A DNA stretch of 64,000 nucleotides, from NCBI RefSeq assembly GCF_902497995.1, contig NZ_CABVII010000017.1, positions 1 through 64,000 of the forward strand. Direction: 5' to 3'. This DNA comes from Pseudomonas fluorescens (GTDB taxonomy: Bacteria > Pseudomonadota > Gammaproteobacteria > Pseudomonadales > Pseudomonadaceae). The position numbers and the translations under genes are program-made. Positions 41,976 to 49,960 of the stretch are shown here, in pieces (the stretch's first letter is position 1; the number at the start of each line of letters is the position of its first letter). The notes beneath the pieces were generated by a model. The model saw only the letters and a program-made list of their open reading frames with translations, was not told the DNA's origin and made no database searches.

Positions 41976-43481
41976 ATGACCGACATTCAGAACAAGAACT
42001 ACATCATTGCCCTCGATCAGGGTACGACCAGCTCCCGCGCGATCATTTTCGACCGTGACGCGAATGTGGTCTGCACCGCACAGCGCGAATTCGTCCAGCA
42101 TTACCCGCAAGCCGGCTGGGTCGAACATGACCCGATGGAAATCTTCGCCACCCAAAGCGCGGTGATGGTCGAGGCCCTGGCTCAAGCCGGCCTGCATCAC
42201 GACCAGGTGGCGGCCATCGGCATCACCAACCAGCGCGAGACCACCGTGGTCTGGGACAAGGTCACCGGCCGCCCGATCTACAACGCGATCGTCTGGCAGT
42301 GCCGGCGCAGCACCGAGATCTGCCAGCAGCTCAAGCGCGATGGTCATGAGCAGTACATCAGCGACACCACCGGCCTGGTCACTGACCCGTACTTCTCCGG
42401 CACCAAGCTCAAGTGGATCCTCGATAACGTCGAAGGCAGCCGCGAGCGTGCACGCAAGGGCGAACTGCTGTTCGGTACCGTCGACAGCTGGCTGATCTGG
42501 AAATTTACCGGTGGCAAGGTGCACGTCACCGACTACACCAACGCTTCGCGCACCCTGCTCTTCAACATCCACACCCTGGAGTGGGACGCGAAGATGCTGG
42601 AGGTGCTGGATATCCCGCGCGAGATGCTGCCGCAAGTCAAATCTTCGTCAGAAATCTACGGCCACACCAAAAGCGGCATCGCCATCGGCGGTATCGCTGG
42701 CGACCAGCAGGCGGCGCTGTTCGGCCAGATGTGCGTCGAGCCGGGCCAGGCGAAGAATACCTACGGCACCGGCTGCTTCCTGCTGATGAACACCGGCGAC
42801 AAAGCCGTGAAGTCCAGGCACGGCATGTTGACCACCATCGCTTGCGGCCCGCGGGGTGAAGTGGCTTACGCGCTGGAAGGTGCCGTGTTCAACGGCGGCT
42901 CTACTGTTCAGTGGCTGCGTGATGAACTGAAGATCATCAACGATGCCCACGACACCGAATACTTCGCCAACAAGGTCAAGGACAGCAACGGCGTGTATCT
43001 GGTGCCCGCCTTTACCGGCTTGGGCGCACCGTATTGGGACCCGTATGCCCGCGGCGCATTGTTCGGCCTGACCCGCGGCGTGCGCGTGGACCACATCATT
43101 CGTGCCGCACTGGAATCGATCGCCTACCAGACCCGCGACGTACTCGACGCCATGCAACAGGACTCCGGCGAACGCCTCAAGTCCTTGCGCGTGGATGGCG
43201 GTGCGGTGGCGAACAACTTCCTGATGCAGTTCCAGGCCGACATCCTCGGCACTCGGGTCGAGCGTCCGCAAATGCGCGAAACCACGGCACTGGGCGCGGC
43301 TTACCTGGCCGGCCTGGCATGCGGCTTCTGGGGTAGCCTGGACGAGTTGCGCGGCAAGGCGGTGATCGAGCGCGAATTCGAACCGACCCTGGACGAAACG
43401 GCAAAGGAAAAACTCTACGCCGGCTGGAAAAAAGCGGTCAGCCGCACCCGCGATTGGGAACCACACGAAGGAGCTGAATAA
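41976..43481 (+). CDS. glpK: Glycerol kinase
   Basis: 501 residues of the FGGY family. ATP and glycerol contacts are visible in LDQGTTSSRAIIFD, FNGGSTVQWLRDELKI, PAFTGLGAPYWDPYARGA and VDGGAVANNFLMQ. It makes glycerol-3-phosphate, the substrate of GlpD and the usual ligand of GlpR. It lies 75 bases after glpF on the same mRNA in all likelihood. Confidence 0.96.
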   Translation: MTDIQNKNYIIALDQGTTSSRAIIFDRDANVVCTAQREFVQHYPQAGWVEHDPMEIFATQSAVMVEALAQAGLHHDQVAAIGITNQRETTVVWDKVTGRPIYNAIVWQCRRSTEICQQLKRDGHEQYISDTTGLVTDPYFSGTKLKWILDNVEGSRERARKGELLFGTVDSWLIWKFTGGKVHVTDYTNASRTLLFNIHTLEWDAKMLEVLDIPREMLPQVKSSSEIYGHTKSGIAIGGIAGDQQAALFGQMCVEPGQAKNTYGTGCFLLMNTGDKAVKSRHGMLTTIACGPRGEVAYALEGAVFNGGSTVQWLRDELKIINDAHDTEYFANKVKDSNGVYLVPAFTGLGAPYWDPYARGALFGLTRGVRVDHIIRAALESIAYQTRDVLDAMQQDSGERLKSLRVDGGAVANNFLMQFQADILGTRVERPQMRETTALGAAYLAGLACGFWGSLDELRGKAVIEREFEPTLDETAKEKLYAGWKKAVSRTRDWEPHEGAE

Positions 43482-43576
43482 GCCAAGGACCGGACTCGTA
43501 TCCGGTTGTAACTGGTCGGGAGCAGATTCCTCCGGCATCATGGGCAAATTTTGCACGGCAGCCCAAAGGACGCCCC

Positions 43577-44332
43577 ATGAATCTGCCTCCCCGTCAGCAG
43601 CAAATCCTCGAACTGGTCCGCGAACGCGGCTATGTCAGCATCGAGGAAATGGCTACGCTGTTCGTCGTTACCCCGCAAACCATCCGCCGCGATATCAATC
43701 AGCTCGCGGAAGCCAATCTGTTGCGCCGCTACCACGGCGGCGCCGCTTACGATTCCAGCGTCGAAAACACCGCCTACGCCATGCGCGCCGATCAGATGCG
43801 CGATGAAAAACAGCGTATCGGCGAAGCCATCGCGGCGCAGATTCCCGACCACGCCTCGCTGTTCATCAATATCGGCACCACGACCGAATCGATTGCCCGG
43901 GCGCTGCTCAATCACAATCACCTGAAAATCATCACCAACAACCTGCATGTGGCCTCGATGCTCAGCGCCAAGGACGACTTCGACGTGTTGCTGACAGGTG
44001 GCAATGTGCGGCGCGACGGCGGAGTGGTCGGCCAGGCCAGCGTCGACTTCATCAACCAGTTCAAGGTCGACTTCGCCCTCGTGGGTATCAGCGGTATCGA
44101 CGAAGACGGCAGCCTGCTGGATTTCGATTATCAGGAAGTGCGAGTGTCCCAGGCGATCATCGCGAATGCGCGCCAAGTGATTCTGGCGGCTGACTCCAGC
44201 AAATTCGGGCGCAATGCCATGATTCGCCTGGGGCCGATCAGCCTGATCGATTGCCTGGTGACCGATCAGCAGCCGGTGCCGGCTTTGGCGCAGTTGTTGA
44301 GTCAGCACAAGATTCGGCTCGAGGTCGTTTAA
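43577..44332 (+). CDS. glpR: Glycerol-3-phosphate regulon repressor (DeoR family)
   Basis: 251 residues. A DeoR winged-helix domain (RQQQILELVRERGYVSIEEMATLFVVTPQTIRRDINQL) lies at 5-45, followed by a sugar-phosphate sensor domain with NIGTTTESIARAL and ADSSKFGRNAMIRLG. It lies between glpK and glpD. It is expected to repress glpFK and glpD until glycerol-3-phosphate binds. Candidate operator sequences are seen before glpD. Confidence 0.93.
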   Translation: MNLPPRQQQILELVRERGYVSIEEMATLFVVTPQTIRRDINQLAEANLLRRYHGGAAYDSSVENTAYAMRADQMRDEKQRIGEAIAAQIPDHASLFINIGTTTESIARALLNHNHLKIITNNLHVASMLSAKDDFDVLLTGGNVRRDGGVVGQASVDFINQFKVDFALVGISGIDEDGSLLDFDYQEVRVSQAIIANARQVILAADSSKFGRNAMIRLGPISLIDCLVTDQQPVPALAQLLSQHKIRLEVV

Positions 44333-44360
44333 CCAACCTGCATCTTCGTCGTCTGTACCG

Positions 44361-44460
44361 ACGCCTTCGCGGGCAAGCCCGCTCCCACAGTGATACCGGC
44401 GTGCACAAATCCTGTGGCCGACTCAATTCCCTGTGGAGCGGGCTTGCCCGCGATAGCGTC
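44361..44460. repeat. REP arms in tail-to-tail order around a CACAAATCCTGTGG piece
   Basis: The two arms point outward here (TTCGCGGGCAAGCCCGCTCC first, GGAGCGGGCTTGCCCGCGA second), unlike most pairs. Between them lies GTGCACAAATCCTGTGG, also found at 53239-53256. Confidence 0.8.
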
Positions 44461-44500
44461 GGCCCAGGCACCACACCCATTGCGCTCTTCTGCGCATCTA

Positions 44501-44518
44501 AATGTTCGAAAATTTTCC
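44501..44518 (+). promoter_or_regulatory. GlpR-like half operator before glpD
   Basis: AATGTTCGAAAATTTTCC has the left half (ATGTTCG) of the E. coli GlpR operator but a degenerate right half. Confidence 0.35.
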
Positions 44519-44597
44519 TTTTCCCGCCCTTCGATCAGTATTTTCAATCGAAGTTAACTGGCTGTGGGCGGCTTTATGGGCTACCATTTTCGCAAAT

Positions 44598-44611
44598 GAA
44601 CATTAATGTTC
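44598..44611. promoter_or_regulatory. Palindrome before glpD, possible GlpR operator
   Basis: GAACATTAATGTTC is a perfect 14-base palindrome about 40 bases before the glpD start, and it is followed by GAAA. It shares the GTTC/GAAC core with known GlpR operators, though the halves are in the opposite order. Confidence 0.4.
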
Positions 44612-44651
44612 GAAATCCAATACAGAAAATCAAAAAAGCCGAGGCCAGCCG

Positions 44652-46190
44652 ATGCCCACTTCTACCTTGCCTACGCCCCCTCTCACCGAGGTCTACGATA
44701 TCGCCGTCATCGGTGGAGGGATCAATGGCGCGGGGATCGCAGCGGATGCCGCCGGTCGCGGGCTTTCGGTGTTCCTTTGCGAAAAGGATGACCTGGCCAG
44801 CCAAACCTCGTCGGCCAGCAGCAAGCTGATCCACGGTGGCCTGCGCTACCTCGAACATTACGAATTCCGCCTGGTGCGCGAAGCCCTGGCCGAACGCGAA
44901 GTGCTGCTGGCCAAGGCCCCGCACATCGTCAAGCAGATGCGCTTCGTCCTGCCGCATCGTCCGCACCTGCGTCCAGCCTGGATGATCCGCGCCGGCCTGT
45001 TCCTTTATGATCATCTTGGCAAAAGGGAAAAACTCGAAGGCTCGAAGAGCCTGAAGTTCGGCCCGGACAGCCCGCTGAAAAGCGAAATCAGCAAAGGCTT
45101 CGAATACTCCGATTGCTGGGTCGATGACGCGCGCCTCGTGGTGTTGAACGCCATGGCCGCCCGCGAAAATGGCGCCCACGTTCACACCCAGACCCGTTGC
45201 GTCAGCGCTCGTCGTACCAAGGGCCTGTGGCACCTGCACCTGGAACGCGCCGATGGCAGCCTGTTTTCGATCCGCGCCAAGGCGCTGGTCAACGCGGCGG
45301 GTCCGTGGGTCGCCAGGTTCATCCGTGACGACCTGAAAATGGAATCGCCGTATGGCATCCGCCTGATCCAGGGCAGCCACCTGATCGTGCCGAAAATGTA
45401 TGAAGGCGAACACGCGCACATTCTGCAAAACGAAGATCAGCGTATCGTCTTCACCATTCCGTACCTGAACCACTTCACCCTGATCGGCACCACCGACCGC
45501 GAGTACACCGGCGACCCGGCCAAGGTCGCGATTACCGAAGGCGAAACCGATTACCTGCTCAAAGTGGTCAACGCCCACTTCAAGAAGCGCATCAGCCGCG
45601 ACGACATCCTGCACAGTTATTCCGGCGTTCGGCCGCTGTGCAACGACGAATCCGACAACCCGTCGGCCGTCACCCGCGACTACACCCTGGCCTTGTCGGG
45701 CACGGGCGAAGAAGCGCCGCTGCTGTCGGTGTTCGGCGGCAAGCTGACCACTTATCGCAAATTGGCCGAGTCGGCGCTGGCGCAATTGGCTCCGTACTTC
45801 ACGCAGATCAAGCCAAGCTGGACCGCGACGGCCGCCCTGCCCGGCGGCGAAGACATGACCACCCCGCAGGCGCTGAGCTCGCTGATTCGCGACAAGTTCG
45901 ACTGGGTACCGACTGAAATTTCACGCCGCTGGGCCACCACCTATGGCAGCCGCACCTGGCGCATGCTCGAAGGCGTGCAGAACCTGAGTGATCTGGGCGA
46001 ACACATCGGTGGCGGTCTTTACACCCGCGAAGTCGATTACCTGTGCGCCGAGGAGTGGGCGACCACCGCGCACGACATTCTGTGGCGTCGCAGCAAGCTC
46101 GGGTTGTTCACCACGGCGGCAGAACAGCAGAAGCTGGCGGACTACTTGAGCAAGGTCGAACAGAACCGCAGCAAGATCGAAGCGGCCTGA
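44652..46190 (+). CDS. glpD: Aerobic glycerol-3-phosphate dehydrogenase
   Basis: 512 residues. FAD-binding motif is DIAVIGGGINGAGIA at residues 17-31, followed by CEKDDLASQTSSASSKLIHGGLRYLE, strongly conserved in GlpD. The enzyme sits on the inner membrane, oxidises glycerol-3-phosphate to dihydroxyacetone phosphate and passes electrons to quinone. It follows glpR with a 319-base gap holding a REP pair and operator-like sites, so it has its own promoter. Confidence 0.96.
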   Translation: MPTSTLPTPPLTEVYDIAVIGGGINGAGIAADAAGRGLSVFLCEKDDLASQTSSASSKLIHGGLRYLEHYEFRLVREALAEREVLLAKAPHIVKQMRFVLPHRPHLRPAWMIRAGLFLYDHLGKREKLEGSKSLKFGPDSPLKSEISKGFEYSDCWVDDARLVVLNAMAARENGAHVHTQTRCVSARRTKGLWHLHLERADGSLFSIRAKALVNAAGPWVARFIRDDLKMESPYGIRLIQGSHLIVPKMYEGEHAHILQNEDQRIVFTIPYLNHFTLIGTTDREYTGDPAKVAITEGETDYLLKVVNAHFKKRISRDDILHSYSGVRPLCNDESDNPSAVTRDYTLALSGTGEEAPLLSVFGGKLTTYRKLAESALAQLAPYFTQIKPSWTATAALPGGEDMTTPQALSSLIRDKFDWVPTEISRRWATTYGSRTWRMLEGVQNLSDLGEHIGGGLYTREVDYLCAEEWATTAHDILWRRSKLGLFTTAAEQQKLADYLSKVEQNRSKIEAA

Positions 46191-46208
46191 TCGGCAAGCC
46201 GGTTAACC

Positions 46209-46243
46209 ACAGCCCCTGAATCCAACGATTCAGGGGCTTTTTT
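46209..46243 (+). terminator. Terminator after glpD
   Basis: AGCCCCTGAATC, loop CAAC, GATTCAGGGGCTTTTTT. Confidence 0.92.
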
Positions 46244-46270
46244 GCATTCTGGATAACACCGCCGCCCCCT

Positions 46271-46359
46271 GTAGGAGCGAGGCTTGCCCGCGAAGGGATC
46301 GCCGCGGTCTGCCTGAATGTCCGCGTCGTCGTTCTTCGCGGGCAAGCCTCGTTCCTACG
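46271..46359. repeat. REP-type inverted pair
   Basis: GTAGGAGCGAGGCTTGCCCG and its complement (one base different at the right end) face each other after the glpD terminator. Confidence 0.9.
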
Positions 46360-46378
46360 GGGGCGCGCTGCGTTCGCA

Positions 46379-46423
46379 TTCGGTTTTCCGAACGCGACCC
46401 GGCGGTCGATTCGGTAAACCGGA
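46379..46423 (+). promoter_or_regulatory. Two AauR-type upstream activator sites
   Basis: TTCGGTTTTCCGAA (46379-46392) is a perfect TTCGG-N4-CCGAA. TTCGGTAAACCGGA (46410-46423) has one mismatch. Their centres are 31 bases apart, three helical turns, and lie about 86-117 bases before the -24 element. This inverted repeat is what I recall for AauR binding in P. putida. Confidence 0.7.
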
Positions 46424-46500
46424 TTATTCGTCGACAGTAATCACCTCAATAAAAATTAATTCTCTTATAAATCAGTAGCTTGACCTATACAGCCTGGCCT

Positions 46501-46516
46501 GGCACGAGTCATGCTC
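46501..46516 (+). promoter_or_regulatory. Sigma-54 (RpoN) promoter of aatJQMP
   Basis: TGGCACGAGTCATGCT fits the -24/-12 consensus TGGCAC-N5-TTGCW with one mismatch. The aatJ start is about 115 bases downstream. Confidence 0.75.
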
Positions 46517-46630
46517 TACACTCTTGGACGAATGCCTGTTGCGCCGACACTTCCTTAGCCGGCAGCCATTCGAAGCACAAAAGGGCCGATCAACTGGCTC
46601 CATAAAAAAAACAATGTCGAGGAAAATTTG

Positions 46631-47545
46631 ATGCGCATCGTTCCCCATCTCCTGGGCGCAGCCATTGCTGCCGCTCTGATCAGCACTCCGGTTTTCGCTG
46701 CCGAACTCACCGGCACCCTGAAGAAGATCAAAGAGTCCGGCACCATCACCCTCGGGCATCGTGACGCTTCCATTCCGTTTTCCTATATCGCAGACGCTTC
46801 CGGCAAACCGGTTGGCTACTCCCACGATATCCAGTTGAAAATCGTTGAAGCCATCAAAAAAGACCTGGACATGCCCAATCTCCAGGTCAAATACAACCTC
46901 GTGACTTCGCAAACCCGTATTCCGCTGGTGCAGAACGGCACCGTGGATGTCGAGTGCGGCTCCACCACCAACAACGTCGAGCGTCAGCAGCAAGTCGACT
47001 TCTCTGTCGGCATCTTCGAAGTGGGTACTCGCCTGTTGTCGAAAGCCGCTTCGGAGTACAAGGACTTCGACAATCTCAAAGGCAAGAACGTCGTGACGAC
47101 CGCCGGCACCACGTCCGAGCGTATCCTCAAGTCGATGAACGCCGACAAGCAGATGGGCATGAACGTGATCTCCGCCAAGGACCACGGCGAGTCCTTCCAA
47201 ATGCTGGAAACCGGCCGCGCGGTGGCCTTCATGATGGACGACGCCTTGCTGGCCGGTGAAATGGCCAAGGCCAAGAAGCCGGCTGACTGGGCGGTGACCG
47301 GCACTGCCCAGTCCTATGAAATCTACGGCTGCATGGTTCGCAAGGGTGACGAGCCGTTCAAGAAGGCGGTCGACGACGCAATCATCGCCACCTACAAGTC
47401 GGGCGAGATCAACAAGATCTACGAAAAATGGTTCCTGCAGCCAATCCCGCCTAAAGGCCTGAACCTGAACTTCCCGATGAGCGACAAGATCAAGGAATTG
47501 ATCGCCAACCCAACCGATAAAGCGGCTGACGAAAAGAAATCCTGA
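46631..47545 (+). CDS. aatJ: Glutamate/aspartate ABC transporter substrate-binding protein
   Basis: 304 residues from the ATG at 46631, which follows GAGGAAAA; a TTG three bases upstream is in frame. Signal peptide ends VFAAELTG. The mature protein has the family-3 solute-binding fold, with binding-pocket segments GHRDASIPFSYI and GTTSERIL, and two cysteines (DVECGS, YGCMVR) that likely form a disulfide. It catches acidic amino acids in the periplasm for AatQMP. A sigma-54 promoter and AauR-like sites lie upstream; it corresponds to PA1342. Confidence 0.9.
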   Translation: MRIVPHLLGAAIAAALISTPVFAAELTGTLKKIKESGTITLGHRDASIPFSYIADASGKPVGYSHDIQLKIVEAIKKDLDMPNLQVKYNLVTSQTRIPLVQNGTVDVECGSTTNNVERQQQVDFSVGIFEVGTRLLSKAASEYKDFDNLKGKNVVTTAGTTSERILKSMNADKQMGMNVISAKDHGESFQMLETGRAVAFMMDDALLAGEMAKAKKPADWAVTGTAQSYEIYGCMVRKGDEPFKKAVDDAIIATYKSGEINKIYEKWFLQPIPPKGLNLNFPMSDKIKELIANPTDKAADEKKS

Positions 47546-47564
47546 TTTCTGACTAACCTTATCT

Positions 47565-47590
47565 CCTGAGAGGGCCTCTGCCCTTTCAGG
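47565..47590 (+). other. Hairpin between aatJ and aatQ
   Basis: CCTGAGAGGG and CCCTTTCAGG pair with one mismatch around a short loop, without a T-run. Such hairpins often stabilise the abundant binding-protein message or let only part of transcription pass on. Confidence 0.55.
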
Positions 47591-47738
47591 GATGGTCACT
47601 CCCTGCTGGCATTTTTTGGAAACACTCGAACCGGTGGCTGTCGAGCCGCTCGTGTGTGCCTGATCTTCAAGGTCAGGCGGGAACGGAGTTCCCCCAGGCG
47701 GGCATTTGTACATCGATTGAATCCGAGGGGAGACCCTG

Positions 47739-48485
47739 ATGAATTACAACTGGGACTGGGGCGTTTTCTTCAAGCCCACCGGCGTGGGCAGCGAGATTTA
47801 TTTCGACTGGTACCTGTCCGGTCTGGGCTGGACCATCGCCATCGCCGTCGCGGCCTGGATCATTGCGCTGCTGCTGGGCTCGATCCTGGGCGTCATGCGC
47901 ACGGTGCCGAACCGCATCGTGTCGGGCATCGCGACCTGCTACGTTGAACTCTTCCGTAACGTGCCGCTGCTGGTGCAGCTGTTCATCTGGTACTTCCTGG
48001 TGCCAGACCTGCTGCCGCAAAACCTGCAGGACTGGTACAAACAGGACCTGAACCCGACCACCTCGGCCTTCCTCAGCGTCGTCGTGTGCCTGGGCCTGTT
48101 CACCACCGCGCGGGTTTGCGAACAAGTGCGTACCGGTATCCAGGCGCTGCCCCGCGGCCAGGAATCGGCGGCCCGCGCCATGGGCTTCAAGCTGCCGCAG
48201 ATCTACTGGAACGTGCTGCTGCCCCAGGCCTATCGGATCATCATTCCGCCGCTGACCTCGGAATTCCTGAACGTGTTCAAGAACTCCTCCGTGGCCTCGC
48301 TGATCGGCCTGATGGAACTGCTGGCGCAGACCAAGCAGACCGCCGAGTTCTCCGCCAACCTGTTCGAAGCCTTCACCCTGGCGACGCTGATCTACTTCAC
48401 CCTGAACATGGGCCTGATGCTGCTGATGCGCGGTGTCGAGAAGAAAGTGGCCGTACCGGGCCTGATCTCCGTAGGGGGTAAATGA
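47739..48485 (+). CDS. aatQ: Amino acid ABC transporter permease
   Basis: 248 residues with five membrane helices. The coupling-helix EAA motif is RGQESAARAMGFKLPQIYWNVLLPQ. The N-terminal region MNYNWDWGVFFKPTG is shared by GltJ-type permeases. It pairs with AatM to form the channel for glutamate and aspartate. AGGGGAG precedes the ATG; its stop overlaps aatM by four bases. Confidence 0.9.
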   Translation: MNYNWDWGVFFKPTGVGSEIYFDWYLSGLGWTIAIAVAAWIIALLLGSILGVMRTVPNRIVSGIATCYVELFRNVPLLVQLFIWYFLVPDLLPQNLQDWYKQDLNPTTSAFLSVVVCLGLFTTARVCEQVRTGIQALPRGQESAARAMGFKLPQIYWNVLLPQAYRIIIPPLTSEFLNVFKNSSVASLIGLMELLAQTKQTAEFSANLFEAFTLATLIYFTLNMGLMLLMRGVEKKVAVPGLISVGGK

Positions 48486-49156
48486 TGGAATTCGACTTCT
48501 CGGGCATCATCCCGTCCTTGCCGGGCTTGTGGAACGGCATGGTCATGACCCTCAAACTCATGGCCCTGGGCGTGACCGGCGGGATTATCCTCGGCACGAT
48601 CCTGGCCCTGATGCGCCTGTCCCATAGCAAACTGCTGTCGAACATTGCCGGCGCCTACGTCAACTACTTCCGCTCGATCCCGCTGCTGCTGGTCATCACC
48701 TGGTTCTACCTGGCGGTGCCGTTCGTGCTGCGCTGGATCACCGGCGAAGACACGCCGATCGGCGCGTTCGCCTCGTGCATCGTGGCATTCATGATGTTCG
48801 AAGCGGCGTACTTCTGCGAAATCGTCCGGGCCGGCGTGCAGTCGATTCCCAAGGGCCAGATGGGTGCGGCCCAGGCCCTGGGCATGAACTACGGCCAGAT
48901 GATGCGCTTGATCATCCTGCCGCAAGCGTTCCGAAAGATGACCCCGCTACTGCTGCAACAGAGCATCATCCTGTTTCAGGACACCTCGCTGGTCTACGCG
49001 GTCGGCCTGGTGGATTTTCTCAATGCCTCCCGTGCCAGTGGCGACATCATCGGCCGCTCCAATGAGTTCCTGATCTTCGCCGGTTTCACCTACTTCATTA
49101 TCAGCTTTGCCGCCTCGCAGCTGGTCAAGCGTCTGCAAAAAAGGTTCGCCGTATGA
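48482..49156 (+). CDS. aatM: Amino acid ABC transporter permease
   Basis: 224 residues, five membrane helices, GltK type. The EAA-loop is KGQMGAAQALGMNYGQMMRLIILPQAF. Two ATGs stand together at 48482 and 48485. It overlaps aatQ and aatP by four bases each, so the three genes are translated in step. Confidence 0.9.
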   Translation: MMEFDFSGIIPSLPGLWNGMVMTLKLMALGVTGGIILGTILALMRLSHSKLLSNIAGAYVNYFRSIPLLLVITWFYLAVPFVLRWITGEDTPIGAFASCIVAFMMFEAAYFCEIVRAGVQSIPKGQMGAAQALGMNYGQMMRLIILPQAFRKMTPLLLQQSIILFQDTSLVYAVGLVDFLNASRASGDIIGRSNEFLIFAGFTYFIISFAASQLVKRLQKRFAV

Positions 49157-49887
49157 TCTCTATCAAGAACGTCAACAAGTGGTATGGGGACTTCCAGGTA
49201 CTGACTGATTGCAGCACCGAGGTCAAAAAAGGCGAGGTGATCGTGGTGTGCGGGCCGTCCGGCTCCGGCAAATCCACCCTGATCAAATGCGTCAACGCCC
49301 TGGAACCGTTCCAGAAAGGCGACATCGTGGTCGACGGCACCTCCATCGCCGATCCGAAGACCAATCTGCCAAAACTGCGCTCGCGCGTGGGCATGGTGTT
49401 CCAGCATTTCGAACTGTTCCCGCACCTGAGCATCATGGACAACCTGACCATCGCACAGGTCAAGGTGTTGGGTCGCAGCAAGGCAGAGGCCTCCAAGAAA
49501 GCCCTGCAACTGCTCGAGCGCGTCGGCCTTTCGGCCCACGCCAAAAAGCATCCCGGGCAACTCTCCGGTGGTCAGCAGCAGCGCGTGGCGATTGCCCGTG
49601 CACTGGCGATGGACCCGATCGTCATGCTGTTCGACGAACCGACCTCGGCGCTCGACCCCGAAATGGTCAACGAAGTGCTGGATGTGATGGTGCAACTGGC
49701 CCACGAAGGCATGACCATGATGTGCGTGACCCACGAAATGGGCTTCGCCCGCAAAGTGGCGGATCGGGTGATTTTCATGGACCAGGGCAAGATCATCGAA
49801 GACTGCAAGAAAGAGGAGTTCTTCGGCGACATCAACGCCCGCGCCGAACGTACACAGCATTTCCTTGCCAAGATTCTGCAGCACTAA
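49153..49887 (+). CDS. aatP: Amino acid ABC transporter ATP-binding protein
   Basis: 244 residues. Walker A GPSGSGKST, Q-loop MVFQHFELFPHLS, signature LSGGQQQRVAIARAL, Walker B IVMLFDEPTSALDPEM and H-loop CVTHEMGFA are complete. It powers AatQM. It ends 73 bases before aauS; a half REP arm (CCGCTCCCACAGGGG, near 49896) lies in the gap but no terminator. Confidence 0.92.
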   Translation: MISIKNVNKWYGDFQVLTDCSTEVKKGEVIVVCGPSGSGKSTLIKCVNALEPFQKGDIVVDGTSIADPKTNLPKLRSRVGMVFQHFELFPHLSIMDNLTIAQVKVLGRSKAEASKKALQLLERVGLSAHAKKHPGQLSGGQQQRVAIARALAMDPIVMLFDEPTSALDPEMVNEVLDVMVQLAHEGMTMMCVTHEMGFARKVADRVIFMDQGKIIEDCKKEEFFGDINARAERTQHFLAKILQH

Positions 49888-49960
49888 GAACGGCACCGCT
49901 CCCACAGGGGGTCGGTGGTGGCTTGTAGATTTGTGTTGTGGTTGACCCAAGGCATCTGTG

